DNA of 50,214 nt from Roseobacter sp. (GTDB lineage Bacteria; Pseudomonadota; Alphaproteobacteria; Rhodobacterales; Rhodobacteraceae). This document shows, piece after piece, positions 43,614 to 50,214 of the stretch. The translations under genes were made by a program, and so were the position numbers. The stretch covers positions 1 through 50,214 of the forward strand of contig JAGXGZ010000054.1 in the NCBI GenBank assembly GCA_024636495.1, written 5' to 3'. How positions within the stretch are numbered: the first letter of the stretch is position 1; the number at the start of each line of letters is the position of its first letter. The notes beneath the pieces are model-generated. The model did not search any database. It was not told where the DNA came from and saw only the letters and a program-made list of their open reading frames with translations.

Positions 43614-45170
43614 ATGAAACGATTCCTAACGGCTACAGCCGCTTTGGCACTGACAACGGGTATGGCTCAGGCTGATTTCAGCCTTACCATTCTGCACACC
43701 AATGACTTCCACGCGCGGTTCGAACCGATCAGCAAATATGATGGCCCGTGCTCGGCCGAGGACAACACCGCTGGCGAATGCTTTGGCGGGACGGCCCGTT
43801 TGGTCAACGCGATCAAGGACGCCAAGGCGCGGACCAACAATTATATTCTTGTGGATGGAGGCGATCAATTCCAGGGTTCTCTGTTCTACACCTATTACAA
43901 AGGCCAGATGGCCGCCGAAATGATGAATATGCTGGGCTATGATGGCATGACCGTCGGCAACCACGAATTCGACGATGGCCCCGAAGTGCTTGCGGGCTTT
44001 ATGGCTGCGATTGAATTTCCGATCCTGATGTCGAATGCCGATGTTTCGGCTGAACCGCTGCTGGCAGGCAAGCTGGCAAAGTCGGCAGTGATTGAACGGG
44101 GCGGCGAAAAGATCGGCCTGATCGGTCTGACAACCGAAGATACAGACGAGCTGGCCAGCCCCGGCGAGAATGTGATCTTTACCGATTCTGTTGCGGCCGT
44201 GCAGGGCGAGGTTGATTTGCTGACAGCGCAGGGCGTGAACAAGATTATCGTGCTCAGCCACTCGGGCTACAAGGTTGACCAGATGGTCGCAGAAAACACC
44301 ACCGGTGTGGATGTGATCGTAGGCGGGCATTCCAACACGTTGTTGTCGAACACAAATGATCGTGCCGAGGGTGCTTATCCAACGATGGTCAAGGAAACGG
44401 CCATCGTTCAGGCGTATGCCTACGGAAAATATCTGGGCGAGCTGAACGTGACCTTTGATGACGAAGGCAATGTGACCGAAGCATCGGGCGAACCTGTGTT
44501 GATCGACGCGGCAGTCGCCGAGGACGAAGGCACAGTGGCACGGATCGCTGAACTGGCGGTCCCGCTGGACGAGATCCGCAACAAGGTCGTGGCCGAAACC
44601 TCTGAGATGATCGATGGTGATCGCGCTGTCTGCCGTGTCATGGAATGCCCAATGGGCAATCTGATCGCCGACGCTATGCTGGCACGGGTCGCGGATCAGG
44701 GTGTCGAGATTGCGTTCCAGAACAGTGGCGGTATCCGCGCGTCAATTGACGCAGGCGAGATCACCATGGGTGAAGTGCTGACTGTGCTGCCATTCCAGAA
44801 CACCTTGTCCACGTTCCAGGTATCAGGTGCCACGATTGTCGCAGCCCTTGAGAACGGGGTGAGTCAGATCGAAGAGGTTGCAGGCCGCTTTCCGCAGGTG
44901 GCAGGCATGACCTATGCCGTTGATGCCGCCGCGGAAGTAGGAAGCCGCATCAGTGACGTGATGGTTGGCGGTGTGCCGATTGATCCGGCCAAGACGTACG
45001 GTGTTGTGTCCAACAACTACGTGCGCAATGGCGGTGACGGCTATGACATGTTTAAAACGGCAGAAAATGCCTATGATTATGGCCCAGATGTTGCGGATGT
45101 CACGGGAGAATATATCGCCGCGAATGGGTCGTATGCCCCTTACGTCGATGGCCGTATCACCCTGAAATAA
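43614..45170 (+). CDS. Periplasmic 5'-nucleotidase / metallophosphatase (UshA family)
   Basis: The protein hydrolyses nucleotides or UDP-sugars outside the inner membrane, releasing nucleosides that the salvage genes can use. The 518 residues start with a signal peptide (KRFLTATAALALTTGMAQA). The N-terminal metallophosphatase domain shows LHTNDFHARFEP, VDGGDQFQGSLFY, TVGNHEFDDG and VIVGGHSNTLL, all two-metal ligands. The C-terminal 5'-nucleotidase domain has QNSGGIRASIDAG and NNYVRNGGDGYDMF for nucleotide binding. GGGGGAT is the ribosome site. A strong terminator follows. UshA is a reasonable name but substrate preference is not shown. Confidence 0.93.
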   Translation: MKRFLTATAALALTTGMAQADFSLTILHTNDFHARFEPISKYDGPCSAEDNTAGECFGGTARLVNAIKDAKARTNNYILVDGGDQFQGSLFYTYYKGQMAAEMMNMLGYDGMTVGNHEFDDGPEVLAGFMAAIEFPILMSNADVSAEPLLAGKLAKSAVIERGGEKIGLIGLTTEDTDELASPGENVIFTDSVAAVQGEVDLLTAQGVNKIIVLSHSGYKVDQMVAENTTGVDVIVGGHSNTLLSNTNDRAEGAYPTMVKETAIVQAYAYGKYLGELNVTFDDEGNVTEASGEPVLIDAAVAEDEGTVARIAELAVPLDEIRNKVVAETSEMIDGDRAVCRVMECPMGNLIADAMLARVADQGVEIAFQNSGGIRASIDAGEITMGEVLTVLPFQNTLSTFQVSGATIVAALENGVSQIEEVAGRFPQVAGMTYAVDAAAEVGSRISDVMVGGVPIDPAKTYGVVSNNYVRNGGDGYDMFKTAENAYDYGPDVADVTGEYIAANGSYAPYVDGRITLK

Positions 45171-45188
45171 TTAAATCTAATGCTACTG

Positions 45189-45220
45189 AAAGGCGCGCTG
45201 CATCTGCGGCGCGCCTTTTT
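45189..45220 (+). terminator. Intrinsic terminator after the nucleotidase gene
   Basis: AAAGGCGCGC at 45189-45198 pairs with GCGCGCCTTT at 45209-45218, followed by further T residues. It lies between convergent nucleotidase and MFS genes and may serve both. Confidence 0.88.
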
Positions 45221-45231
45221 CATCTCTGCTT

Positions 45232-46470
45232 TCAGGGCCGTTCTTGCGCCTCCGAGAAAACAGCCGTTTGCGGTGTTGTTGCACGCCCGCCAAGTGCGAC
45301 CTGAAACTCTTTCTTATCCTTTTCGGCAACGGCATCGCGAATAACGATGCGCCAGATCGTGTAGCAGATCACGATCACGTGGCTGCCTGCTGTCACGAAA
45401 AACAAGGCGCGGTCTGCCAGTTCTGCCATAGCCCAACCGGCCAAAAGCGGACCGACAATGCCCCCTACACCGTACAGGAGTAACAAGCCGCCCGATATCT
45501 GGATCGCCGTGCCCGGCATGGCGTGGTCATTGGCGTGCGCAACAATCACCGGGTACATCGCGAATATCGAGCCGCCCAGGATGCCTGCCAGCACAAGGTT
45601 CAACATGCGGCTTTCAGGCGCTATCACCAAGAATGCCGTGTCAGCCGCAAGTGCCAGTACCGTAAGGCCAACCAGTACTTTGCGCCGGTCTGTCTTGTCC
45701 GACAGCCACCCGACAGGGATTTGCGCCAATGCGCCCACCAGAATTGGGATGGATGTGAATAGGGCAATTGTCGCGAGCACCAGCCCGACCCGATCAGCAT
45801 AGACCGCGGCTAATGTCCCGAAAGCCGAATTTGACACGCCCACGAATAACACACCGATCACCGCGACAGGCGAATTGCGCCACAGCGCTTTGAGGTCAAG
45901 CTTGACGTTCACTAGCGGGGCCGGGGTCTTTGTCGAACTGATGGCGGTGGGGACCAGCGCCAGACAATAAAAAATCGCAGCGATGGCGAAGAAGGTGAAA
46001 CCGTTCGGATCGCCCGTCGTCAAAAGCAATTGCCCGGCGGTCGTGGCCCCCAGATTGACCATGGTATAGACGCCGAACACTCGACCACGGCTTGAGGGAT
46101 CGGTTTGTTCGGTCAGCCAGCTTTCCACGATCATCGCAGCGCCAGCAAAGCAAAAGCCGCACAGTGCGCGCAAAACGATCCATGCCGTGGGCGTCACCAG
46201 CAATGCACTGCCCAACATCGAGATGGCAGCGATTGCGGCCATCGCGCCAAAGGCGCGGATATGGCCGACGCGTCCCACCAGCCTTGCCGTGAAAATGCAA
46301 CCAGACACATAGCCGATTGCCCAACCTGTCCCCAGCAGGCCCAGCGATATTGCCGAGAACCCCTCGGCCTGGCCGCGAACCGGCAAGATCAGCCCATTGA
46401 TACCGCCCGCAAACAGCAGGAAGGAAGACCCAAGCAACAGCACGATGATGGGCAGGAATTGGCGGATCAT
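45232..46470 (-). CDS. MFS transporter
   Basis: The 412-residue protein has about twelve hydrophobic helices in two halves with the MFS motif between helices 2 and 3 (ARLVGRVGHIRAFG) and its repeat in the second half (PVGWLSDKTDRRKVLVG). The first helix is QFLPIIVLLLGSSFLLFAGGI. The substrate is unknown; the shape is that of the YcaD/TsgA-like single-gene exporters. I chose the ATG at 46470, with AAAGGTCC upstream; the frame extends to 46551 without a membrane-like start. It is divergent from the SRAP gene. Confidence 0.9.
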   Translation of the reverse strand: MIRQFLPIIVLLLGSSFLLFAGGINGLILPVRGQAEGFSAISLGLLGTGWAIGYVSGCIFTARLVGRVGHIRAFGAMAAIAAISMLGSALLVTPTAWIVLRALCGFCFAGAAMIVESWLTEQTDPSSRGRVFGVYTMVNLGATTAGQLLLTTGDPNGFTFFAIAAIFYCLALVPTAISSTKTPAPLVNVKLDLKALWRNSPVAVIGVLFVGVSNSAFGTLAAVYADRVGLVLATIALFTSIPILVGALAQIPVGWLSDKTDRRKVLVGLTVLALAADTAFLVIAPESRMLNLVLAGILGGSIFAMYPVIVAHANDHAMPGTAIQISGGLLLLYGVGGIVGPLLAGWAMAELADRALFFVTAGSHVIVICYTIWRIVIRDAVAEKDKKEFQVALGGRATTPQTAVFSEAQERP

Positions 46471-46656
46471 AACGGACCTTTCGGGGTTCTTTGGGCCATT
46501 GCGTGCAATCTGGAACAAGCGCAATCCGGCGGATGCAGCAGGCCCAATCACATATCGACATGGTGACTACCAGACCCTAAGTTGGGATGAAATCCAACCC
46601 CGGGCCATGGAATTGGCCGTTTGTTGTGTCAATTCGCGGAAGGTAGTGGAGGATAT

Positions 46657-47328
46657 ATGTGCGGTCGGATGGCAATTACCCTTCCACAAGATGCGATGGC
46701 ACAGCTTTTCTCGGCGGTGCCGTCCAATGATCTGCCAGGCGTGCCAAATTACAACATTTGCCCGACAGATCCCGTGTATATCGTAACAAGCGATCCCCTT
46801 GCGGGGCGCAAGTTAAGTGCGATGCGGTGGGGGCTGATCCCGCATTGGTACAAAAAGCCATCCGATGGCCCGTTGCTGATCAATGCACGTGCCGAAACCA
46901 TTGTTGGAAAACCCGCGTTTCGCGACGCAGTGCGGGCACGGCGGGGGTTGGTTGTGGCCACCGGGTTTTATGAATGGACAAAGGATGGCCAAGGCGGGCG
47001 TGACCCGTGGTACATCACGCGTCAAGACGGCGCACCCCTTGCGCTTGCTGCAATCTGGCAAGACTGGACCGGGCCGGACGGTATCCGTCAAACGACCTGC
47101 GCGCTTGTGACGACGCAGGCAAATTCTGCCATGGTAGCGATTCATCACCGAATGCCGGTTCTGCTTGAGACAGAGGATTGGCCACTTTGGTTGGGGGAAA
47201 AAGGGAAAGGGGCCGCAGCGCTTATGGGGGCTGCAGCCAACAATGCTTTGAAATGGCACCGCGTGAGCCGCGCGGTCAATTCAAATCGAGCGTCAGGTGC
47301 CGATCTGATCTTGCCGTTTGACGCCTGA
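46657..47328 (+). CDS. SRAP-domain protein (HMCES/YedK family)
   Basis: These proteins bind abasic sites in single-stranded DNA and form a protective thiazolidine crosslink through the N-terminal cysteine. The 223-residue protein starts MCGRMAI, so Cys2 is exposed after removal of Met. Other active residues are visible: Asn76 in LLINARAE, Glu106 in TGFYEWTKDG, and His164 in AIHHRMPVLL. I chose the ATG at 46657 because the cysteine must be at position 2 and GTGGAGGA precedes it; the TTG at 46621 is excluded. It is divergent from the MFS gene, with no SOS box found by eye. Confidence 0.95.
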   Translation: MCGRMAITLPQDAMAQLFSAVPSNDLPGVPNYNICPTDPVYIVTSDPLAGRKLSAMRWGLIPHWYKKPSDGPLLINARAETIVGKPAFRDAVRARRGLVVATGFYEWTKDGQGGRDPWYITRQDGAPLALAAIWQDWTGPDGIRQTTCALVTTQANSAMVAIHHRMPVLLETEDWPLWLGEKGKGAAALMGAAANNALKWHRVSRAVNSNRASGADLILPFDA

Positions 47329-47362
47329 TCGCGGGACTGACATGCTTAGCCGTAGCGCGGCT

Positions 47363-47776
47363 TTACTCTGAGCTAATGGCTTCGCCCAACGTGTCATCGT
47401 CGCCCATGTCCGTGTTTGACGGGGGATCATCAAAGGAAAGCGTGCCTTGATAGATCTGGCCCTCTTCCCCTTCGAAGATGCTTGTAAATTCCAGCGGTGA
47501 AGATTCATCCACGACATAAAAGAATGTGTCGCCTTTCGACAACTCCCCCGAGGTCCAAACGGCATCAGCGCCGGTGACAGTTCTGGTGGCTGCGGCGTGA
47601 TTGATAAAGACAAGCTCGTCGCCCGGTTTCACATAGATTACGTCTGGAAAAAATGCCTCGTCCAAAATCAGAACGTTCTGAGATTGAAGGAATGACTGCG
47701 CCACAGCAGGGACTGCGTTAAGTGCTGCTGTGAAGGCGACAAAGGCAATTGCCCCTTTGCGCAAAGAATTCGGCAT
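47363..47776 (-). CDS. Secreted cupredoxin-like protein lacking copper ligands
   Basis: The 137-residue protein has a signal peptide (MPNSLRKGAIAFVAFTAALN to AVAQ, cleavage near residue 27) and a cupredoxin-like domain: AFFPDVIYVKPGDELVFINH followed by AAATRTVTG, and SGELSKGDTFFYVV. In plastocyanin and amicyanin types the N-x5-HTV histidine and the C-terminal Cys-His-Met loop bind copper; here the first position is Arg65 (NHAAATRTV) and the end loop GEEGQIYQGTLSF has no Cys, His or Met. It therefore probably does not bind copper in the usual way. It ends in an acidic tail (NTDMGDDDTLGEA). The function is unknown. Confidence 0.75.
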   Translation of the reverse strand: MPNSLRKGAIAFVAFTAALNAVPAVAQSFLQSQNVLILDEAFFPDVIYVKPGDELVFINHAAATRTVTGADAVWTSGELSKGDTFFYVVDESSPLEFTSIFEGEEGQIYQGTLSFDDPPSNTDMGDDDTLGEAISSE

Positions 47777-47857
47777 TGAAATGCTCCTGACAACGGTCTC
47801 ATACGGTTACATCTGTGCTGACTAACCGAATAATGCGGCGCAATTAGGGCAACTAGG

Positions 47858-48766
47858 CTACAGATTCTTGTCGGTTTGCCCCGCCAGCCAGTTTTTGAAT
47901 GATCCAAGTGCGGCAGTTTCGGCACGGTCTTCAGGCCATACCAGATAGTAATTGCCGATGCTTTGTGTCGTCTGTGTTGACGCCAGAACCAACTGGCCGT
48001 CGCGCAGATAGGGATCCGCCGAAAACGTCGGCAGCAACGCCACGCCAAGCCCGTGCACCGCCGCCTGCGCCATGGTCGAAAACTGATCGAACATCATGCC
48101 CGATGGCGGCGCACCTGACACCCCAAGGGCTTCGAGCCAACGGGTCCATCCACGCGGGCGCGTATCAAGATGCAACAGGGGAAAGCGCAGAATATCGGCG
48201 GGATTGTCCAGTGGCGCGTCAAGCAGATCAGGGGCGCACACCGGCACGACTGTTTCAGGCATCAGATGCAGATAGGCGGCACCCGGCCAGTCTTCCTTGC
48301 CAAAATGTATCGCCGCATCAAAGGGGCTGTTCTGAAATGAAAACGGGTGCAGCCGCGTGCTGAGGTTCACTGTCACCTCTGGGTGGGCTTGGGCAAAATC
48401 GCGCAAACGCGGGGCCAGCCAGTGCATGCCAAAGCCGGGAAGGATCGCGAGATTCAAGGCCCCCGCGACCGGGTTTGTCCGGGCCAGAATCGAAGCCTGC
48501 GCCAGCCTGTTCAACACGTCGCGCACCTGTAATACATAGTTCTTACCCGCCTCAGTCAGGACCAATTGACGGCCTTGGCGGTCCAAAAGCGCAACGCCCA
48601 ACTGTTCCTCCAGCGTCTTGAGCTGCCTGCTGATCGCACTTTGTGTCAGCGACAGCTCAAGTGCGGCCTGAGTGGCGCTGCCCAACCTTGCAACCGCCTC
48701 GAATGCCAGCAGCGCGTTGATCGACGGCAAGAAACGGCGTGGGGCTATCATATGACTTAAACTCAT
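47858..48766 (-). CDS. LysR-family regulator, likely of gcdH
   Basis: The protein has 302 residues. The N-terminal winged helix is visible as LPSINALLAFEAVARLGSAT, then QAALELSLTQSAISRQLKTLEE; the substrate-binding domain follows from about 95 (TNPVAGALNLAILPGFG). It belongs to the GcvA/TrpI-like branch judged by the RFLPSINALLAF start. I took the ATG at 48766; the ATG at 48751 is possible. The frame stays open to 49609 across gcdH on the other strand, but that part is not LysR-like. It is divergent from gcdH with 84 bases between, the classical layout for a LysR regulator and its target. Confidence 0.9.
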   Translation of the reverse strand: MSLSHMIAPRRFLPSINALLAFEAVARLGSATQAALELSLTQSAISRQLKTLEEQLGVALLDRQGRQLVLTEAGKNYVLQVRDVLNRLAQASILARTNPVAGALNLAILPGFGMHWLAPRLRDFAQAHPEVTVNLSTRLHPFSFQNSPFDAAIHFGKEDWPGAAYLHLMPETVVPVCAPDLLDAPLDNPADILRFPLLHLDTRPRGWTRWLEALGVSGAPPSGMMFDQFSTMAQAAVHGLGVALLPTFSADPYLRDGQLVLASTQTTQSIGNYYLVWPEDRAETAALGSFKNWLAGQTDKNL

Positions 48767-48785
48767 AAGGCTAGGACAAAGCAGC

Positions 48786-48819
48786 GATAGTATTTCGCGG
48801 CTATCTTTGCAATACTTGC
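48786..48819. promoter_or_regulatory. Candidate LysR operators between the LysR gene and gcdH
   Basis: GATAG at 48786-48790 and CTATC at 48801-48805 form a dyad with a 10-base spacer, giving a T-N11-A type LysR box. GCAA-TAC-TTGC at 48809-48819 is a second perfect dyad. Both lie in the 84-base divergent promoter region. Binding is inferred. Confidence 0.5.
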
Positions 48820-48850
48820 GGCAATTCTTAACCTTTTGGGAGGATACGAC

Positions 48851-50074
48851 ATGAATGCCGAAGCACCAATTCTTAAAGCCAAAGACGCGCCTGACATGGG
48901 CAGTTTCGATTGGACAGACCCGTTTCGTTTGACCGACCAGCTGAACGAAGACGAGCGTATGATCCAAGACAGTGCGCGCGCCTATGCACAAGAAAAGCTG
49001 CAACCGCGCGTCATTGACGCCTTTGCAAATGAAACCACAGACGCCGCTATCTTCAAGGAAATGGGCGATATGGGCCTGCTGGGCGTCACAGTCCCCGAGG
49101 AATACGGCGGGCTTGGCGGTAATTATGTGTCCTACGGATTGGTCGCGCGCGAGGTAGAGCGCGTAGACAGCGGCTACCGCTCGATGATGTCCGTGCAATC
49201 CAGCCTCGTGATGTACCCGATCTATGCCTACGGATCCGAAGCACAGCGCAAGAAATACCTGCCAAAACTGGCAAGCGGTGATTTTATCGGCTGCTTTGGT
49301 TTGACTGAACCTGACGCGGGTTCTGATCCTGCCGGGATGAAAACCCGCGCGATCAAGACCGCGACGGGCTACAAGCTGATCGGGTCCAAAATGTGGATCT
49401 CGAACGCGCCCATCGCGGATGTTTTCGTGGTCTGGGCCAAGTCCGAAGAGCACGGTGGCAAGATCCGCGGCTTTATCCTTGAAAAAGGGATGAAGGGCCT
49501 GTCTGCCCCCAAGATCGGCAACAAACTGTCCTTGCGTGCCTCGATCACGGGCGAAATTGTGATGGATAACGTGGAAGTCGGTGAAGACGCGCTGCTGCCG
49601 CATGTTCAAGGCCTAAAAGGCCCGTTCGGCTGTTTGAACCGGGCGCGCTATGGCATCAGTTGGGGCGTTTTGGGCGCAGCCGAATTCTGTTGGCATGCGT
49701 CACGCCAATACGGTCTGGACCGCAAGCAGTTCAACAAGCCGCTGGCACAGACACAGCTTTTCCAAAAGAAGCTGGCCGATATGATGACCGAAATCGCACT
49801 GGGCCTTCAGGCGTCCTTGCAGGTCGGGCGCTTGATGGATCAGGCAAATGCCGCGCCCGAGATGATCTCGATCGTGAAGCGCAACAACTGTGGTAAGGCG
49901 CTGGATATCGCGCGCCTGTCACGGGACATGCACGGCGGAAACGGTATCAGCGGCGAATATCAGGTGATGCGCCACATGATGAACCTTGAGACGGTCAACA
50001 CCTATGAAGGCACCCATGACGTGCACGCGCTGATTTTGGGCCGCGCACAAACCGGCCTTCAGGCGTTTTTCTAA
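48851..50074 (+). CDS. gcdH: Glutaryl-CoA dehydrogenase
   Basis: GcdH oxidises and decarboxylates glutaryl-CoA to crotonyl-CoA in breakdown of lysine, tryptophan and some aromatics. The 407-residue FAD enzyme shows the glutarate-binding arginine in [17 protein letters not shown], the FAD motif [35 protein letters not shown], and the catalytic Glu in [23 protein letters not shown] precedes the ATG at 48851; the TTG at 48836 is not needed. A LysR gene is divergent. An insertion sequence begins directly at the stop codon, which leaves the protein complete but removes whatever normally followed. Confidence 0.95.
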   Translation: MNAEAPILKAKDAPDMGSFDWTDPFRLTDQLNEDERMIQDSARAYAQEKLQPRVIDAFANETTDAAIFKEMGDMGLLGVTVPEEYGGLGGNYVSYGLVAREVERVDSGYRSMMSVQSSLVMYPIYAYGSEAQRKKYLPKLASGDFIGCFGLTEPDAGSDPAGMKTRAIKTATGYKLIGSKMWISNAPIADVFVVWAKSEEHGGKIRGFILEKGMKGLSAPKIGNKLSLRASITGEIVMDNVEVGEDALLPHVQGLKGPFGCLNRARYGISWGVLGAAEFCWHASRQYGLDRKQFNKPLAQTQLFQKKLADMMTEIALGLQASLQVGRLMDQANAAPEMISIVKRNNCGKALDIARLSRDMHGGNGISGEYQVMRHMMNLETVNTYEGTHDVHALILGRAQTGLQAFF

Positions 50075-50214
50075 GAGCCCGATTTAAAACTATTTGAGTG
50101 AGTTCAGTGGTTTGTGATTCTGTTCGGTTGTGAAGCTGAATGGAGATCACAATGGCTTGGACTGAACTCACCCGCAGTCAACATGACCGAAAAGGCGATA
50201 AATACGCAAGCGAT
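50075..50214 (+). mobile_element. Start of an IS5-family insertion sequence, right part outside the window
   Basis: A transposase-like start (AWTELTRSQHDRKGDKYASD) is visible from 50152. The bases just after the gcdH stop (GAGCCCGATTTAAAAC) look like the left end of an IS5-type element. The stop codon region CTAA fits the YTAR target preference of IS5-like elements. The right end is beyond the window, so family and limits are provisional. Confidence 0.7.
50152..50214 (+). CDS. IS5-family transposase, N-terminal fragment
   Basis: Only the first 21 codons are inside the window: M followed by AWTELTRSQHDRKGDKYASD. This matches the start of IS5-family (IS427-like group) transposases, which begin MAWTE-TR---------YASD. 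The ribosome site TGGAGATCAC precedes the ATG. The rest, including the catalytic residues, lies outside. Confidence 0.75.
   Translation, partial: MAWTELTRSQHDRKGDKYASD

Noticed and set aside
48767..49609. Long open extension of the LysR frame (total 583 codons)
   Set aside because: It runs antisense across gcdH, which is a clear conserved gene, and the extra part has no LysR-like features; long antisense frames are frequent in GC-rich genes.
1..50214. Composite transposon bounded by the two insertion sequences
   Set aside because: The elements belong to different families and the 49 kb between them are mostly ordinary core genes.
1..50214. tRNA, rRNA and CRISPR arrays
   Set aside because: No cloverleaf-like intergenic segment, rRNA-like stretch or regular repeat array was recognised in any gap.

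Overview
The window looks like a chromosomal stretch from an alphaproteobacterium of the Rhodobacteraceae (Roseobacter lineage). The evidence is the GC-rich codon use, the types of protein present (a Hint_2-like protein, a SPOR-domain secreted protein, PrpE, a malic enzyme fused to a phosphotransacetylase-like domain, a MerR-controlled beta-oxidation cluster), a sequence that fits the alphaproteobacterial EcfG stress promoter, and roseobacter-type intergenic hairpin repeats. The genus cannot be fixed from sequence alone. No rRNA, tRNA or CRISPR array was seen.

Layout. 1-1213 is an ISAs1-family insertion sequence whose left tip is cut off by the window edge. 1214-2716 is an AT-richer, poorly coding stretch with a run of perfect palindromes and one orphan lipoprotein gene; it looks acquired. 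2718-18000 is mostly core metabolism: carB, a cyclopropane-fatty-acid synthase-like methyltransferase with an alpha/beta hydrolase, a cupin and an SDR, glyA and nadK (divergent), a CsbD stress protein, prpE, a 42-residue basic protein missed by length cut-offs, and a malic enzyme. 18152-21829 is a pyrimidine-nucleoside salvage block (cdd-deoA-deoB, then upp). 21922-25598 holds a secreted SPOR protein, an operon of a GDSL hydrolase with a membrane protein resembling an M48 peptidase that lost its metal site, and a GNAT acetyltransferase.

25734-30849 is more accessory in character: an FkbM methyltransferase, an AMP-forming acyl-CoA synthetase, a DMT exporter followed by a small sulfotransferase, and a Hint-fold protein without the catalytic cysteine. 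31165-38351 is a beta-oxidation cluster on the minus strand: merR, acyl-CoA dehydrogenase, a 70-residue basic protein, a GST, thiolase, a 99-residue unknown coupled to the thiolase, and the FadB/FadJ-type multifunctional protein. A second, closely similar merR lies just beyond, with several inverted repeats between the two regulators. 39339-41624 is a tightly overlapping trio of two PaaI-type thioesterases and a MATE transporter. 41672-43448 is a DUF952-pyrD-arsC-like operon. 43614-48766 has a periplasmic 5'-nucleotidase, an MFS transporter, an SRAP (HMCES/YedK) DNA-repair protein, a secreted cupredoxin-like protein without copper ligands, and a LysR regulator divergent from glutaryl-CoA dehydrogenase (48851-50074). 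An IS5-type element begins directly at the stop codon of the latter and runs off the window.

How the parts may work together. The acyl-CoA synthetase, acyl-CoA dehydrogenase, FadB, FadA and thioesterases cover activation, oxidation and release of acyl-CoA thioesters. PrpE, malic enzyme and GcdH feed propionate, C4 acids and lysine or aromatic breakdown products into central carbon flow. The nucleotidase, nucleoside salvage genes, carB and pyrD cover pyrimidine supply from outside and by synthesis. I did not find a clearly new multi-gene system. The strongest leads are three proteins that keep a fold but lack its catalytic or metal residues, the palindrome run at 1737-1803, the EcfG-type promoter before csbD, and the paired MerR regulators with their shared intergenic repeats.
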